A stretch of 64,000 nt of DNA, taken from the NCBI RefSeq assembly GCF_035271705.1, contig NZ_DATERI010000212.1:13451-77450 (forward strand), in the 5' to 3' direction. Shown one piece after another: positions 17,265 through 24,243 of this stretch. The notes below the pieces were generated by a model. That model did not search any database. It was not told where the DNA came from and saw only the letters and a program-made list of their open reading frames with translations. The position numbers were made by a program, and so were the translations under genes. The DNA is from Buttiauxella sp035271705. GTDB lineage: Bacteria; Pseudomonadota; Gammaproteobacteria; Enterobacterales; Enterobacteriaceae. How positions within the stretch are numbered: position 1 is the stretch's first letter; each line of letters opens with the position of its first letter.

Positions 17265-18200
17265 ATGATTAACGCAAATCGTCCGATACTCAATCTTGAC
17301 CTCGATCTGCTCAGGACTTTTGTTGCCGTAGCGGATCTCAATACCTTTGCCGCTGCAGCCGTTGCGGTTTGCCGTACTCAATCGGCAGTGAGCCAGCAGA
17401 TGCAGCGTCTTGAACAGTTAGTAGGAAAAGAGCTTTTTGCCCGCCATGGGCGAAATAAACTGCTGACCGAGCACGGTATCCAACTGCTGGGTTATGCGCG
17501 AAAGATTCTGCGTTTTAATGATGAAGCTTGTACTTCGCTAATGTTCAGTAATTTACAGGGTGTATTAACTATCGGAGCATCTGATGAAACAGCGGACACC
17601 ATTCTGCCGTTTCTGCTAAACAGGATAAGCTCGGTTTACCCTAAATTGGCGCTAGATGTGCGTGTTAAACGTAACCCATTAACGCTAGAGATGCTGAATC
17701 AACAGGAAGTGGATTTAGTCGTCACCACATCGAAACCTACGAATTTTGAAACCATTGTTTTACGGACTTCACCAACCTTATGGTACTGCGCCGCTGATTA
17801 CGTCTTCCAGAAAGGGGAAACGGTGCCTTTGATTGTGCTCGATAACCCGAGCCCATATCGGGACATGATGCTTGAGCAATTGAATACAGCACGCATTCCA
17901 TGGCGTATTGCCTATGTTGCTTCGACACTTTCATCCGTGCGCGCAGCAGTAAAAGCCGGGTTGGGGATTACCTCTCGTCCGGTAGAAATGATGAGTCCAG
18001 AACTCCGCGTGTTGGGAATCAGCGATGGCCTGCCGTTTATGCCTGATACGCAATATATGCTGTGTCGTAATCTGCAAACCAGCAATGAACTCGCTCAAGC
18101 TATTTTCAGCACGCTGGAAAACAGCCCAAATCCCTATCGTTACATGGACTCTTCTGCTGCAGAGGGTGACTCGGTGTTAATGGAAAGTGATTTCGAGTAA
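17265..18200 (+). CDS. lrhA: LysR-type regulator LrhA
   Basis: Transcription factor that in E. coli represses flhDC (motility), fimbriae and RpoS translation. It has 311 residues: an N-terminal winged helix-turn-helix (about 10-70, with the typical SQSAVSQQMQRLEQ-like recognition region) and a LysR substrate-binding domain. The C-terminus ends in the acidic tail common to LrhA. It stands 755 bases before nuoA on the same strand, as in E. coli, and is followed by an ERIC element and then its own terminator, so it is a separate unit from nuo. The second half is less like E. coli LrhA than the first. Confidence 0.94.
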   Translation: MINANRPILNLDLDLLRTFVAVADLNTFAAAAVAVCRTQSAVSQQMQRLEQLVGKELFARHGRNKLLTEHGIQLLGYARKILRFNDEACTSLMFSNLQGVLTIGASDETADTILPFLLNRISSVYPKLALDVRVKRNPLTLEMLNQQEVDLVVTTSKPTNFETIVLRTSPTLWYCAADYVFQKGETVPLIVLDNPSPYRDMMLEQLNTARIPWRIAYVASTLSSVRAAVKAGLGITSRPVEMMSPELRVLGISDGLPFMPDTQYMLCRNLQTSNELAQAIFSTLENSPNPYRYMDSSAAEGDSVLMESDFE

Positions 18201-18202
18201 CG

Positions 18203-18330
18203 TCTCCCCCGTCATACTTCGAGGCGCAGGGGGGTTGGTTGCGCTCACCAACCCCAGTCACTGACTTGTGTAAGCTCCTGGGGGGTTGCTCCCTGGCCGC
18301 CTACCTGCGACTCGAATTATTTAGAGGACT
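18203..18330 (-). repeat. ERIC element after lrhA
   Basis: About 128 bases starting two bases after the lrhA stop codon. The core TGTAAGCTCCTGGGGGGTTG and the terminus ACTCGAATTATTTAGAGGA match ERIC in reverse orientation. It is transcribed in the lrhA 3' untranslated region. Confidence 0.92.
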
Positions 18331-18369
18331 GGTGATTTGTGAGTCACAAATTATGAAATTTGAAAATAG

Positions 18370-18408
18370 GCCATTGAGGAGCATTTTTGTCTCAATGGCT
18401 TATTTTTT
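18370..18408 (+). terminator. Rho-independent terminator after lrhA
   Basis: Nine-base stem GCCATTGAG / CTCAATGGC followed by a T-rich run (TTATTTTTTAA). It lies beyond the ERIC element, so the lrhA mRNA probably includes the ERIC hairpin. Confidence 0.88.
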
Positions 18409-18954
18409 AATCAGCATAGGGTGGGTTTTTTTATTTTTCGCAAAAACACGTTTTAAAACAATCTGCTTTCCCCTTTCCTTGCTACCTATCCTGCCCATAC
18501 ATCCTACAAATCAAAATCGCTTTAAATGTTAAAAAATTGGCTGCAATGTTGTTGGTTTTTGATGTGAATTAACAGAAGCGTGTCTCAGATCAAGAAAATA
18601 CTCCCTATTAGGGGGATGAATAGTTGGGATTTCCTGCCAAAATAGAGCCGCAGCTAATTTTTTCCAACGTAACGGACACGATTCAACGTCATTAGAAACG
18701 AGTTGGTAACCTAACGTTACTCGTTTTTAACGCATTAAATGTTAATGAAGTTGCTGTCATGTAAATTAATGTGTGGATACTTTTGTTAAAGTTGACAAAA
18801 GGTTATAGAAAGGAGTAAAAAACCCCATCAATTTGCTGGTAAAGTTTTGATTCTGGCACTAATTGTAAGGTTAATTGTTCCTCCCCATGAATCGATGTGG
18901 TGTTCATCTGCCAGCAAGAGCAGAGACTTTGGCGCCACTTTTGATGAGTAAGCA
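18409..18954 (+). promoter_or_regulatory. Upstream control region of the nuo operon
   Basis: About 545 AT-rich bases with no credible gene. In E. coli the equivalent region carries the nuo promoters and sites for NarL, ArcA, Fis and IHF. I see suitable AT-rich DNA here (for example TTGACA at 18793-18798 followed by AT-rich sequence) but cannot place individual sites with confidence. Confidence 0.5.
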
Positions 18955-19443
18955 ATGAGTATGTCAACATCCACTGAAGTTATCGCTCACCACTGGGCGT
19001 TCGCAGTCTTTCTTATTGTTGCCATTGGCCTGTGTTGCGTAATGCTTCTCGGGGCCTGGTTCCTTGGCGGGAGAGCTAAGGGTCGGCACAAAAACACTCC
19101 CTTCGAGTCAGGTATCGACTCAGTTGGTACAGCGCGCTTACGGCTATCCGCTAAGTTCTACTTGGTTGCCATGTTCTTCGTCATCTTCGACGTGGAAGCC
19201 TTGTATCTCTACGCGTGGTCAGTCTCTATTCGTGAAAGCGGATGGGTAGGCTTCGTTGAGGCCGCAATTTTCATATTTGTGCTACTGGCAGGTCTGGTGT
19301 ATCTGGTGCGCATTGGCGCGCTTGATTGGACTCCTACGCGTTCGCGCCGCGCCCAAATCAACCCGGAAACCGACAGTCTCACTAACCGTCATACGCAAGA
19401 TGCTCTAAAAAATTCGGATTACAGCAAGGCGGCAAGCGAGTAA
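18955..19443 (+). CDS. nuoA: NADH:quinone oxidoreductase subunit A
   Basis: Small membrane subunit of complex I at the junction of membrane and peripheral arms. Three membrane helices are evident (about 16-38, 68-90, 97-118), with the conserved PFESGIDS loop and FDVEALYLY segment. The protein has 162 residues, whereas E. coli NuoA has 147. The extra 15 residues after NRHTQ (ending DYSKAASE) are encoded by the first part of an ERIC element that continues past the stop codon, so the gene's own stop has been replaced. The extension follows the last helix and is probably tolerated in the cytoplasm. Confidence 0.96.
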   Translation: MSMSTSTEVIAHHWAFAVFLIVAIGLCCVMLLGAWFLGGRAKGRHKNTPFESGIDSVGTARLRLSAKFYLVAMFFVIFDVEALYLYAWSVSIRESGWVGFVEAAIFIFVLLAGLVYLVRIGALDWTPTRSRRAQINPETDSLTNRHTQDALKNSDYSKAASE

Positions 19444-19599
19444 ATCCCATGAGCTTACTCAGGTAAGTGATTGGGGTTTATGACAAATCTGCCTGGAGCA
19501 GATTTGAACGCTGTTTACAGCGGCCCCAACGGGGTGAGGCTCACGGATGAGCCGAATAACGCAGCCAACGCAACTGTAAATTGAATGATAACGAGCATA
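19399..19599 (+). repeat. Long ERIC element fused to the nuoA 3' end
   Basis: About 201 bases. The left terminus (CTAAAAAATTCGGATTACAG) overlaps the last 15 codons of nuoA. The core GAGCTTACTCAGGTAAGTGA is followed by the same about 70-base insertion as the copy at 14143-14345 (shared motif CAAATCTGC ... GCAGATTTGAACGCT). The right terminus is decayed (TTGAATGATAACGAGCATA) and ends 15 bases before nuoB. Confidence 0.92.
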
Positions 19600-19614
19600 A
19601 AATGAGGCAATAAG

Positions 19615-20289
19615 ATGGACTATACGCTCACCCGCATAGACCCCAACGGTGAGAACGACCGTTACCCCCTGCAAAAACAGGAGATCGTAAGCGATCCTCT
19701 TGATCAAGAAATCAACCGTAGTGTGTATATGGGCAAGCTCGAACATGCCATGCACGATATGGTGAACTGGGGTCGTAAAAACTCAATTTGGCCTTATAAC
19801 TTTGGCCTTTCTTGCTGTTACGTTGAGATGGTGACTTCATTTACCGCCGTACATGACGTGGCTCGTTTTGGTGCCGAAGTACTGCGTGCATCTCCGCGTC
19901 AGGCTGACCTGATGGTTATTGCAGGGACCTGCTTTACCAAAATGGCTCCGGTTATTCAGCGCCTTTACGACCAAATGCTCGAGCCAAAATGGGTTATTTC
20001 GATGGGTGCTTGCGCCAACTCAGGCGGCATGTACGACATCTACTCTGTGGTGCAAGGCGTGGATAAATTCCTGCCAGTGGATGTTTACATCCCAGGTTGC
20101 CCACCGCGCCCGGAAGCTTACATGCAAGCACTTATGCTGCTGCAAGAGTCCATTGGCAAAGAGCGTCGTCCACTGTCTTGGGTCGTTGGCGATCAAGGTG
20201 TTTATCGCGCCAACATGCAATCAGAGCGTGAACGTAAGCGTGGCGAGCGTATCGCTGTCACCAACTTGCGGACACCAGACGAAATTTAA
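19615..20289 (+). CDS. nuoB: NADH:quinone oxidoreductase subunit B
   Basis: Carries the terminal iron-sulfur cluster N2 that reduces quinone, at the interface of the peripheral and membrane arms. All four ligands are present: the adjacent cysteines C67-C68 (GLSCCYVEM), C133 (SMGACANS) and C162 (IPGCPPRP). It has 224 residues against 220 in E. coli, the difference being at the N-terminus. The GAGG ribosome binding site lies just after the ERIC element that separates it from nuoA. A 112-base spacer with another ERIC end follows. Confidence 0.97.
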   Translation: MDYTLTRIDPNGENDRYPLQKQEIVSDPLDQEINRSVYMGKLEHAMHDMVNWGRKNSIWPYNFGLSCCYVEMVTSFTAVHDVARFGAEVLRASPRQADLMVIAGTCFTKMAPVIQRLYDQMLEPKWVISMGACANSGGMYDIYSVVQGVDKFLPVDVYIPGCPPRPEAYMQALMLLQESIGKERRPLSWVVGDQGVYRANMQSERERKRGERIAVTNLRTPDEI

Positions 20290-20314
20290 TATGCGCCTGT
20301 GGGCAGTGTGAGTT

Positions 20315-20332
20315 GTTACCCAAAATAATTCG
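20315..20332 (+). repeat. Solo ERIC terminus in the nuoB-nuoC spacer
   Basis: Eighteen bases, GTTACCCAAAATAATTCG, match one end of the ERIC consensus; the sequence after it is not ERIC. Either a nearly erased element or a chance match, but the exact agreement over CCCAAAATAATTCG favours a remnant. Confidence 0.5.
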
Positions 20333-20401
20333 CATATCAATAATACTAGCGCGAAGCCGCTGACCACAGTCACCACAGTACCATTTGCAATGGTGAGAAT
20401 T

Positions 20402-22201
20402 ATGACCGATTTAACTGCGCATGATGCCAACCAGGAAGCCTGGCAAACCCGAGACCATTTAGATGATCCGGTTATTGGCGAACTGCGTAACCGTTTTGGG
20501 CCGGATGCCTTCACTGTTCAGCCAACCCGCACTGGTGTTCCAGTGGTCTGGGTTAAGCGCGAACAATTGCTCGAAGTTGGCGATTTCTTAAAGAGACTCC
20601 CGAAGCCCTACGTCATGTTGTTCGACTTACACGGCATGGACGAACGTCTTCGTACTCACCGCAACGGTTTACCGGCTGCGGATTTTTCCGTTTTCTACCA
20701 CCTGATTTCTATCGATCGCAACCGCGACATCATGCTCAAGGTGGCGCTGTCTGAAAACGATCTGAATGTGCCTACACTCACCAAGCTTTTCCCGAACGCG
20801 AACTGGTATGAGCGTGAAACCTGGGAAATGTTTGGCATCACCTTTAATGGTCACCCGCACCTGACGCGCATCATGATGCCGCCAACGTGGGAAGGCCATC
20901 CACTGCGTAAAGATTATCCAGCGCGTGCCACCGAGTTCGATCCGTTTGAATTGACCAAACAGAAAGAAGACCTCGAGATGGAAGCGCTGACCTTCAAGCC
21001 TGAAGAGTGGGGCATGAAGCGCAGCAGCGAGCATGAAGACTTCATGTTCCTGAACCTCGGTCCAAACCACCCATCTGCACACGGTGCATTCCGTATTGTC
21101 CTGCAACTCGACGGTGAAGAAATTGTCGATTGCGTTCCGGATATCGGTTACCACCACCGTGGTGCTGAGAAAATGGGTGAGCGTCAGTCCTGGCACAGCT
21201 ACATTCCGTACACCGACCGTATCGAATACCTCGGCGGCTGCGTTAACGAAATGCCATACGTGTTGGCGGTTGAAAAACTGGCGGGCATCAAGGTTCCAGA
21301 GCGTGTAGACGTTATCCGCGTCATGCTGTCTGAACTGTTCCGTATCAACAGCCACTTACTGTACATCTCCACGTTTATCCAGGACGTGGGCGCGATGACT
21401 CCGGTGTTCTTCGCCTTTACCGACCGTCAGAAAATCTATGACCTGGTCGAAGCGATTACCGGTTTCCGTATGCACCCAGCCTGGTTCCGTATTGGCGGTG
21501 TTGCTCACGATTTGCCAAACGGTTGGGAACGCCTACTCAAAGAGTTCCTCGACTGGATGCCAAAACGTCTGGATTCCTACGAGAAAGCCGCACTGCGTAA
21601 CACCATCCTGAAGGGGCGTTCTCAGGGCGTTGCCGCATACGGTAAGAAAGAAGCGCTGGAGTGGGGTACCACCGGTGCTGGCCTGCGTGCAACGGGTGTC
21701 GATTTCGATATCCGCAAAGCGCGCCCATATTCTGGCTATGAAAACTTCGACTTCGAAATCCCGGTCGGCGGTGGCGTGAGTGACTGCTACACCCGTGTGA
21801 TGTTGAAAGTTGAAGAACTTCGCCAGAGCTTGCGCATTCTTGACCAGTGCCTGAAAAACATGCCTGCTGGCCCGTTCAAAGCCGATCATCCGCTGACAAC
21901 GCCGCCACCGAAAGAGCGCACGCTGCAACATATTGAAACCCTGATCACTCACTTCCTGCAAGTTTCGTGGGGCCCGGTCATGCCGGCTAACGAATCTTTC
22001 CAGATGATTGAAGCGACGAAAGGGATTAACAGTTACTACCTGACCAGCGACGGCAGCACAATGAGCTACCGTACCCGCATCCGTACCCCGAGCTTTGCGC
22101 ATTTGCAGCAAATCCCGTCGGCGATTCGCGGAAGCCTGGTTTCTGACCTGATTGTCTATCTGGGTAGTATCGATTTTGTAATGTCTGATGTGGATCGCTA
22201 A
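20402..22201 (+). CDS. nuoC: NADH:quinone oxidoreductase fused subunit C/D
   Basis: Fused 30-kDa and 49-kDa subunits of the complex I connecting arm; the D part lines the quinone site. From the ATG at 20402 (MTDLTAHD) it has 599 residues, with the C domain at about 30-185 and the D domain at about 205-599. Conserved landmarks are NWYERETWEMFGI, the LGPNHPSAHG loop with the quinone-headgroup histidine, and the C-terminal YLGSIDFVMSDVDR. An ATG four codons upstream (20390) is also in frame but lacks a ribosome binding site, while GGTGAG precedes 20402. The C-D fusion is the enterobacterial arrangement. Confidence 0.97.
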   Translation: MTDLTAHDANQEAWQTRDHLDDPVIGELRNRFGPDAFTVQPTRTGVPVVWVKREQLLEVGDFLKRLPKPYVMLFDLHGMDERLRTHRNGLPAADFSVFYHLISIDRNRDIMLKVALSENDLNVPTLTKLFPNANWYERETWEMFGITFNGHPHLTRIMMPPTWEGHPLRKDYPARATEFDPFELTKQKEDLEMEALTFKPEEWGMKRSSEHEDFMFLNLGPNHPSAHGAFRIVLQLDGEEIVDCVPDIGYHHRGAEKMGERQSWHSYIPYTDRIEYLGGCVNEMPYVLAVEKLAGIKVPERVDVIRVMLSELFRINSHLLYISTFIQDVGAMTPVFFAFTDRQKIYDLVEAITGFRMHPAWFRIGGVAHDLPNGWERLLKEFLDWMPKRLDSYEKAALRNTILKGRSQGVAAYGKKEALEWGTTGAGLRATGVDFDIRKARPYSGYENFDFEIPVGGGVSDCYTRVMLKVEELRQSLRILDQCLKNMPAGPFKADHPLTTPPPKERTLQHIETLITHFLQVSWGPVMPANESFQMIEATKGINSYYLTSDGSTMSYRTRIRTPSFAHLQQIPSAIRGSLVSDLIVYLGSIDFVMSDVDR

Positions 22202-22203
22202 CT

Positions 22204-22704
22204 ATGCACGATAAACAACAACCCCAGGCTGAAGCATTTGAGCTGAGTGCGGCCGAGCGCGATGCTATTGAGCACGAAAAACATCATTACGAAGATGCTC
22301 GTGCTGCATCTATTGAAGCGCTGAAGATTGTTCAGAAACAGCGTGGCTGGGTGCCTGACGGCGCTATTGATGCCATTGCTGAAGTTCTGGGAATTCCTGC
22401 CAGCGACGTAGAAGGTGTTGCCACATTCTACAGCCAGATTTTCCGCCAGCCGGTAGGTCGCCATGTTATTCGTTATTGCGATAGCGTGGTTTGCCACATT
22501 ACGGGCTACCAGGGCATTCAGTCGGCTATTGAAGCAAAACTGAGCATCAAACCGGGTCAAACCACGTTTGATGGCCGCTTTACACTGCTGCCGACTTGCT
22601 GTCTGGGCAACTGCGACAAAGGGCCGACCATGATGATTGACGACGATACGCACAGTCATCTGACGCCGGAAGCGATCCCTGATTTGCTGGAGCAGTACAA
22701 ATGA
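22204..22704 (+). CDS. nuoE: NADH:quinone oxidoreductase subunit E
   Basis: Peripheral-arm subunit holding the [2Fe-2S] cluster N1a, next to the FMN of NuoF. The 166 residues equal the E. coli length. The four thioredoxin-like-domain ligands are visible as C92, C97 (RYCDSVVCH) and C133, C137 (TCCLGNC). It begins two bases after the nuoC stop, and its last four bases overlap nuoF, so NuoE and NuoF are translationally coupled, as expected for subunits forming one NADH-oxidising module. Confidence 0.97.
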   Translation: MHDKQQPQAEAFELSAAERDAIEHEKHHYEDARAASIEALKIVQKQRGWVPDGAIDAIAEVLGIPASDVEGVATFYSQIFRQPVGRHVIRYCDSVVCHITGYQGIQSAIEAKLSIKPGQTTFDGRFTLLPTCCLGNCDKGPTMMIDDDTHSHLTPEAIPDLLEQYK

Positions 22705-24041
22705 AAACCGTTATTCGTACTGCCGAAACCCATCCGCTGACCTGGCGGTTGCGCGATGACAAACAGCCTGTCTGGCTGGATGAATATCGTAGCAAAAACG
22801 GTTACGAAGGTGCGCGTTTGGCACTGACGGGTTTGGCACCGGATGAAGTCGTCAGTCGTGTTAAAGACTCTGGCCTGAAAGGGCGCGGCGGTGCGGGCTT
22901 CTCCACCGGTCTGAAGTGGAGCCTGATGCCGAAAGACGAATCCATGAACATCCGTTACCTGCTGTGTAACGCCGATGAAATGGAACCGGGCACTTATAAA
23001 GACCGTCTGCTGATGGAGCAACTGCCGCACCTTTTGGTGGAAGGCATGCTGATTTCCGCGTTCGCGCTCAAAGCGTATCGCGGTTACATTTTCCTGCGTG
23101 GCGAATACATCGAAGCGGCTGTGCATTTGCGCCGTGCGATTCAAGAAGCGACCGAAGCCGGTTTGCTGGGTAAAAACATTCTCGGGTCGGGTTTTGATTT
23201 CGAGCTTATCGTGCACACCGGTGCGGGGCGTTATATCTGTGGTGAAGAAACCGCACTGATTAACTCTCTGGAAGGCCGCCGCGCGAACCCACGTTCTAAA
23301 CCACCATTCCCTGCGTCAAGCGGTGTGTGGGGTAAACCGACTTGCGTAAACAACGTCGAAACGCTGTGTAACGTGCCAGCGATTCTGGCCAACGGCGTGG
23401 AGTGGTACCAGGGCATTTCGACCAGCAAAGATGCTGGCACCAAGCTGATGGGCTTCTCTGGTCGTGTGAAAAACCCTGGTGTTTGGGAATTACCGTTCGG
23501 CACCACCGCACGTGAGATTCTCGAAGATTACGCGGGTGGCATGCGCGATGGCCTGAAATTCAAAGCCTGGCAGCCGGGTGGGGCAGGGACTGACTTCCTG
23601 ACCGAATCACACCTTGATCTGCCGATGGAGTTTGAAAGCATTGGCAAAGCGGGTAGCCGTCTGGGTACGGCGCTGGCGATGGCCGTTGACCATGAAATTG
23701 GTATGGTGCCGCTGGTGCGTAATCTGGAAGAGTTTTTTTCACGTGAATCTTGCGGCTGGTGCACACCTTGCCGTGACGGCTTGCCGTGGAGTGTAAAAAT
23801 TCTGCGTGCGCTGGAACGTGGCGAAGGCCAACCTGGGGATATCGAGACACTTGAGCAACTGTGTCGTCTCCTCGGACCGGGTAAAACCTTCTGTGCGCAT
23901 GCGCCAGGTGCGGTTGAACCGTTGCAGAGCGCGATTAAATACTTCCGCGAAGAATTCGAAGCCGGCATTGCCAAACAAGATTTCGGTAACACTCGTGCCA
24001 TTAGTGGCATTCAACCGAACTTGTTAAAAGCGCGCTGGTAA
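22701..24041 (+). CDS. nuoF: NADH:quinone oxidoreductase subunit F
   Basis: NADH-binding subunit with FMN and [4Fe-4S] cluster N3, the electron entry point of complex I. It has 446 residues (445 in E. coli). Visible are the FMN/NADH loop GRGGAGFSTGLKW (about 62-74), the glutamate-rich ICGEETALINSLEG NADH loop, and the cluster motif ESCGWCTPCRDG with a further cysteine in KTFCAHAPGA. It overlaps nuoE by four bases. A 202-base gap with a hairpin-forming repeat separates it from nuoG, unusually large inside this operon. Confidence 0.97.
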   Translation: MKTVIRTAETHPLTWRLRDDKQPVWLDEYRSKNGYEGARLALTGLAPDEVVSRVKDSGLKGRGGAGFSTGLKWSLMPKDESMNIRYLLCNADEMEPGTYKDRLLMEQLPHLLVEGMLISAFALKAYRGYIFLRGEYIEAAVHLRRAIQEATEAGLLGKNILGSGFDFELIVHTGAGRYICGEETALINSLEGRRANPRSKPPFPASSGVWGKPTCVNNVETLCNVPAILANGVEWYQGISTSKDAGTKLMGFSGRVKNPGVWELPFGTTAREILEDYAGGMRDGLKFKAWQPGGAGTDFLTESHLDLPMEFESIGKAGSRLGTALAMAVDHEIGMVPLVRNLEEFFSRESCGWCTPCRDGLPWSVKILRALERGEGQPGDIETLEQLCRLLGPGKTFCAHAPGAVEPLQSAIKYFREEFEAGIAKQDFGNTRAISGIQPNLLKARW

Positions 24042-24084
24042 CACCTGACAACACGTTTGCAGGTTATAAAATTTTATTATTAAT

Positions 24085-24223
24085 GCCTAAAAAATAATCA
24101 AGAGTTTCGCGCTGAGGCAAGGCGGCAATGGAGCGAAGCCCTGGGAGTTTAGTTAACTAAACGACGAGGGTGAGCGAGGGTAGCCAACGCAGCCACAGTG
24201 TGAAAGGCGAAGATTATTCAGGC
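24085..24223 (+). repeat. ERIC-related palindromic element between nuoF and nuoG
   Basis: About 139 bases bounded by imperfect terminal inverted repeats (GCCTAAAAAATAATC and GATTATTCAGGC). Inside are ERIC-like words (GGCAAGGCGGCAA, GGGTGAGCGAGGGTAGCCAACGC trimmed here) around a central GTTTAGTTAACTAAAC palindrome in place of the usual ERIC core. I read it as a divergent ERIC subfamily or related miniature element. Confidence 0.7.
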
Positions 24224-24243
24224 CAACTGGAAGCATGCTGACT

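Noticed and set aside
18239..18532. A 97-codon open frame after lrhA
   Set aside because: Its first third is ERIC sequence and it runs through the lrhA terminator; hydrophobic tail arises from AT-rich DNA.
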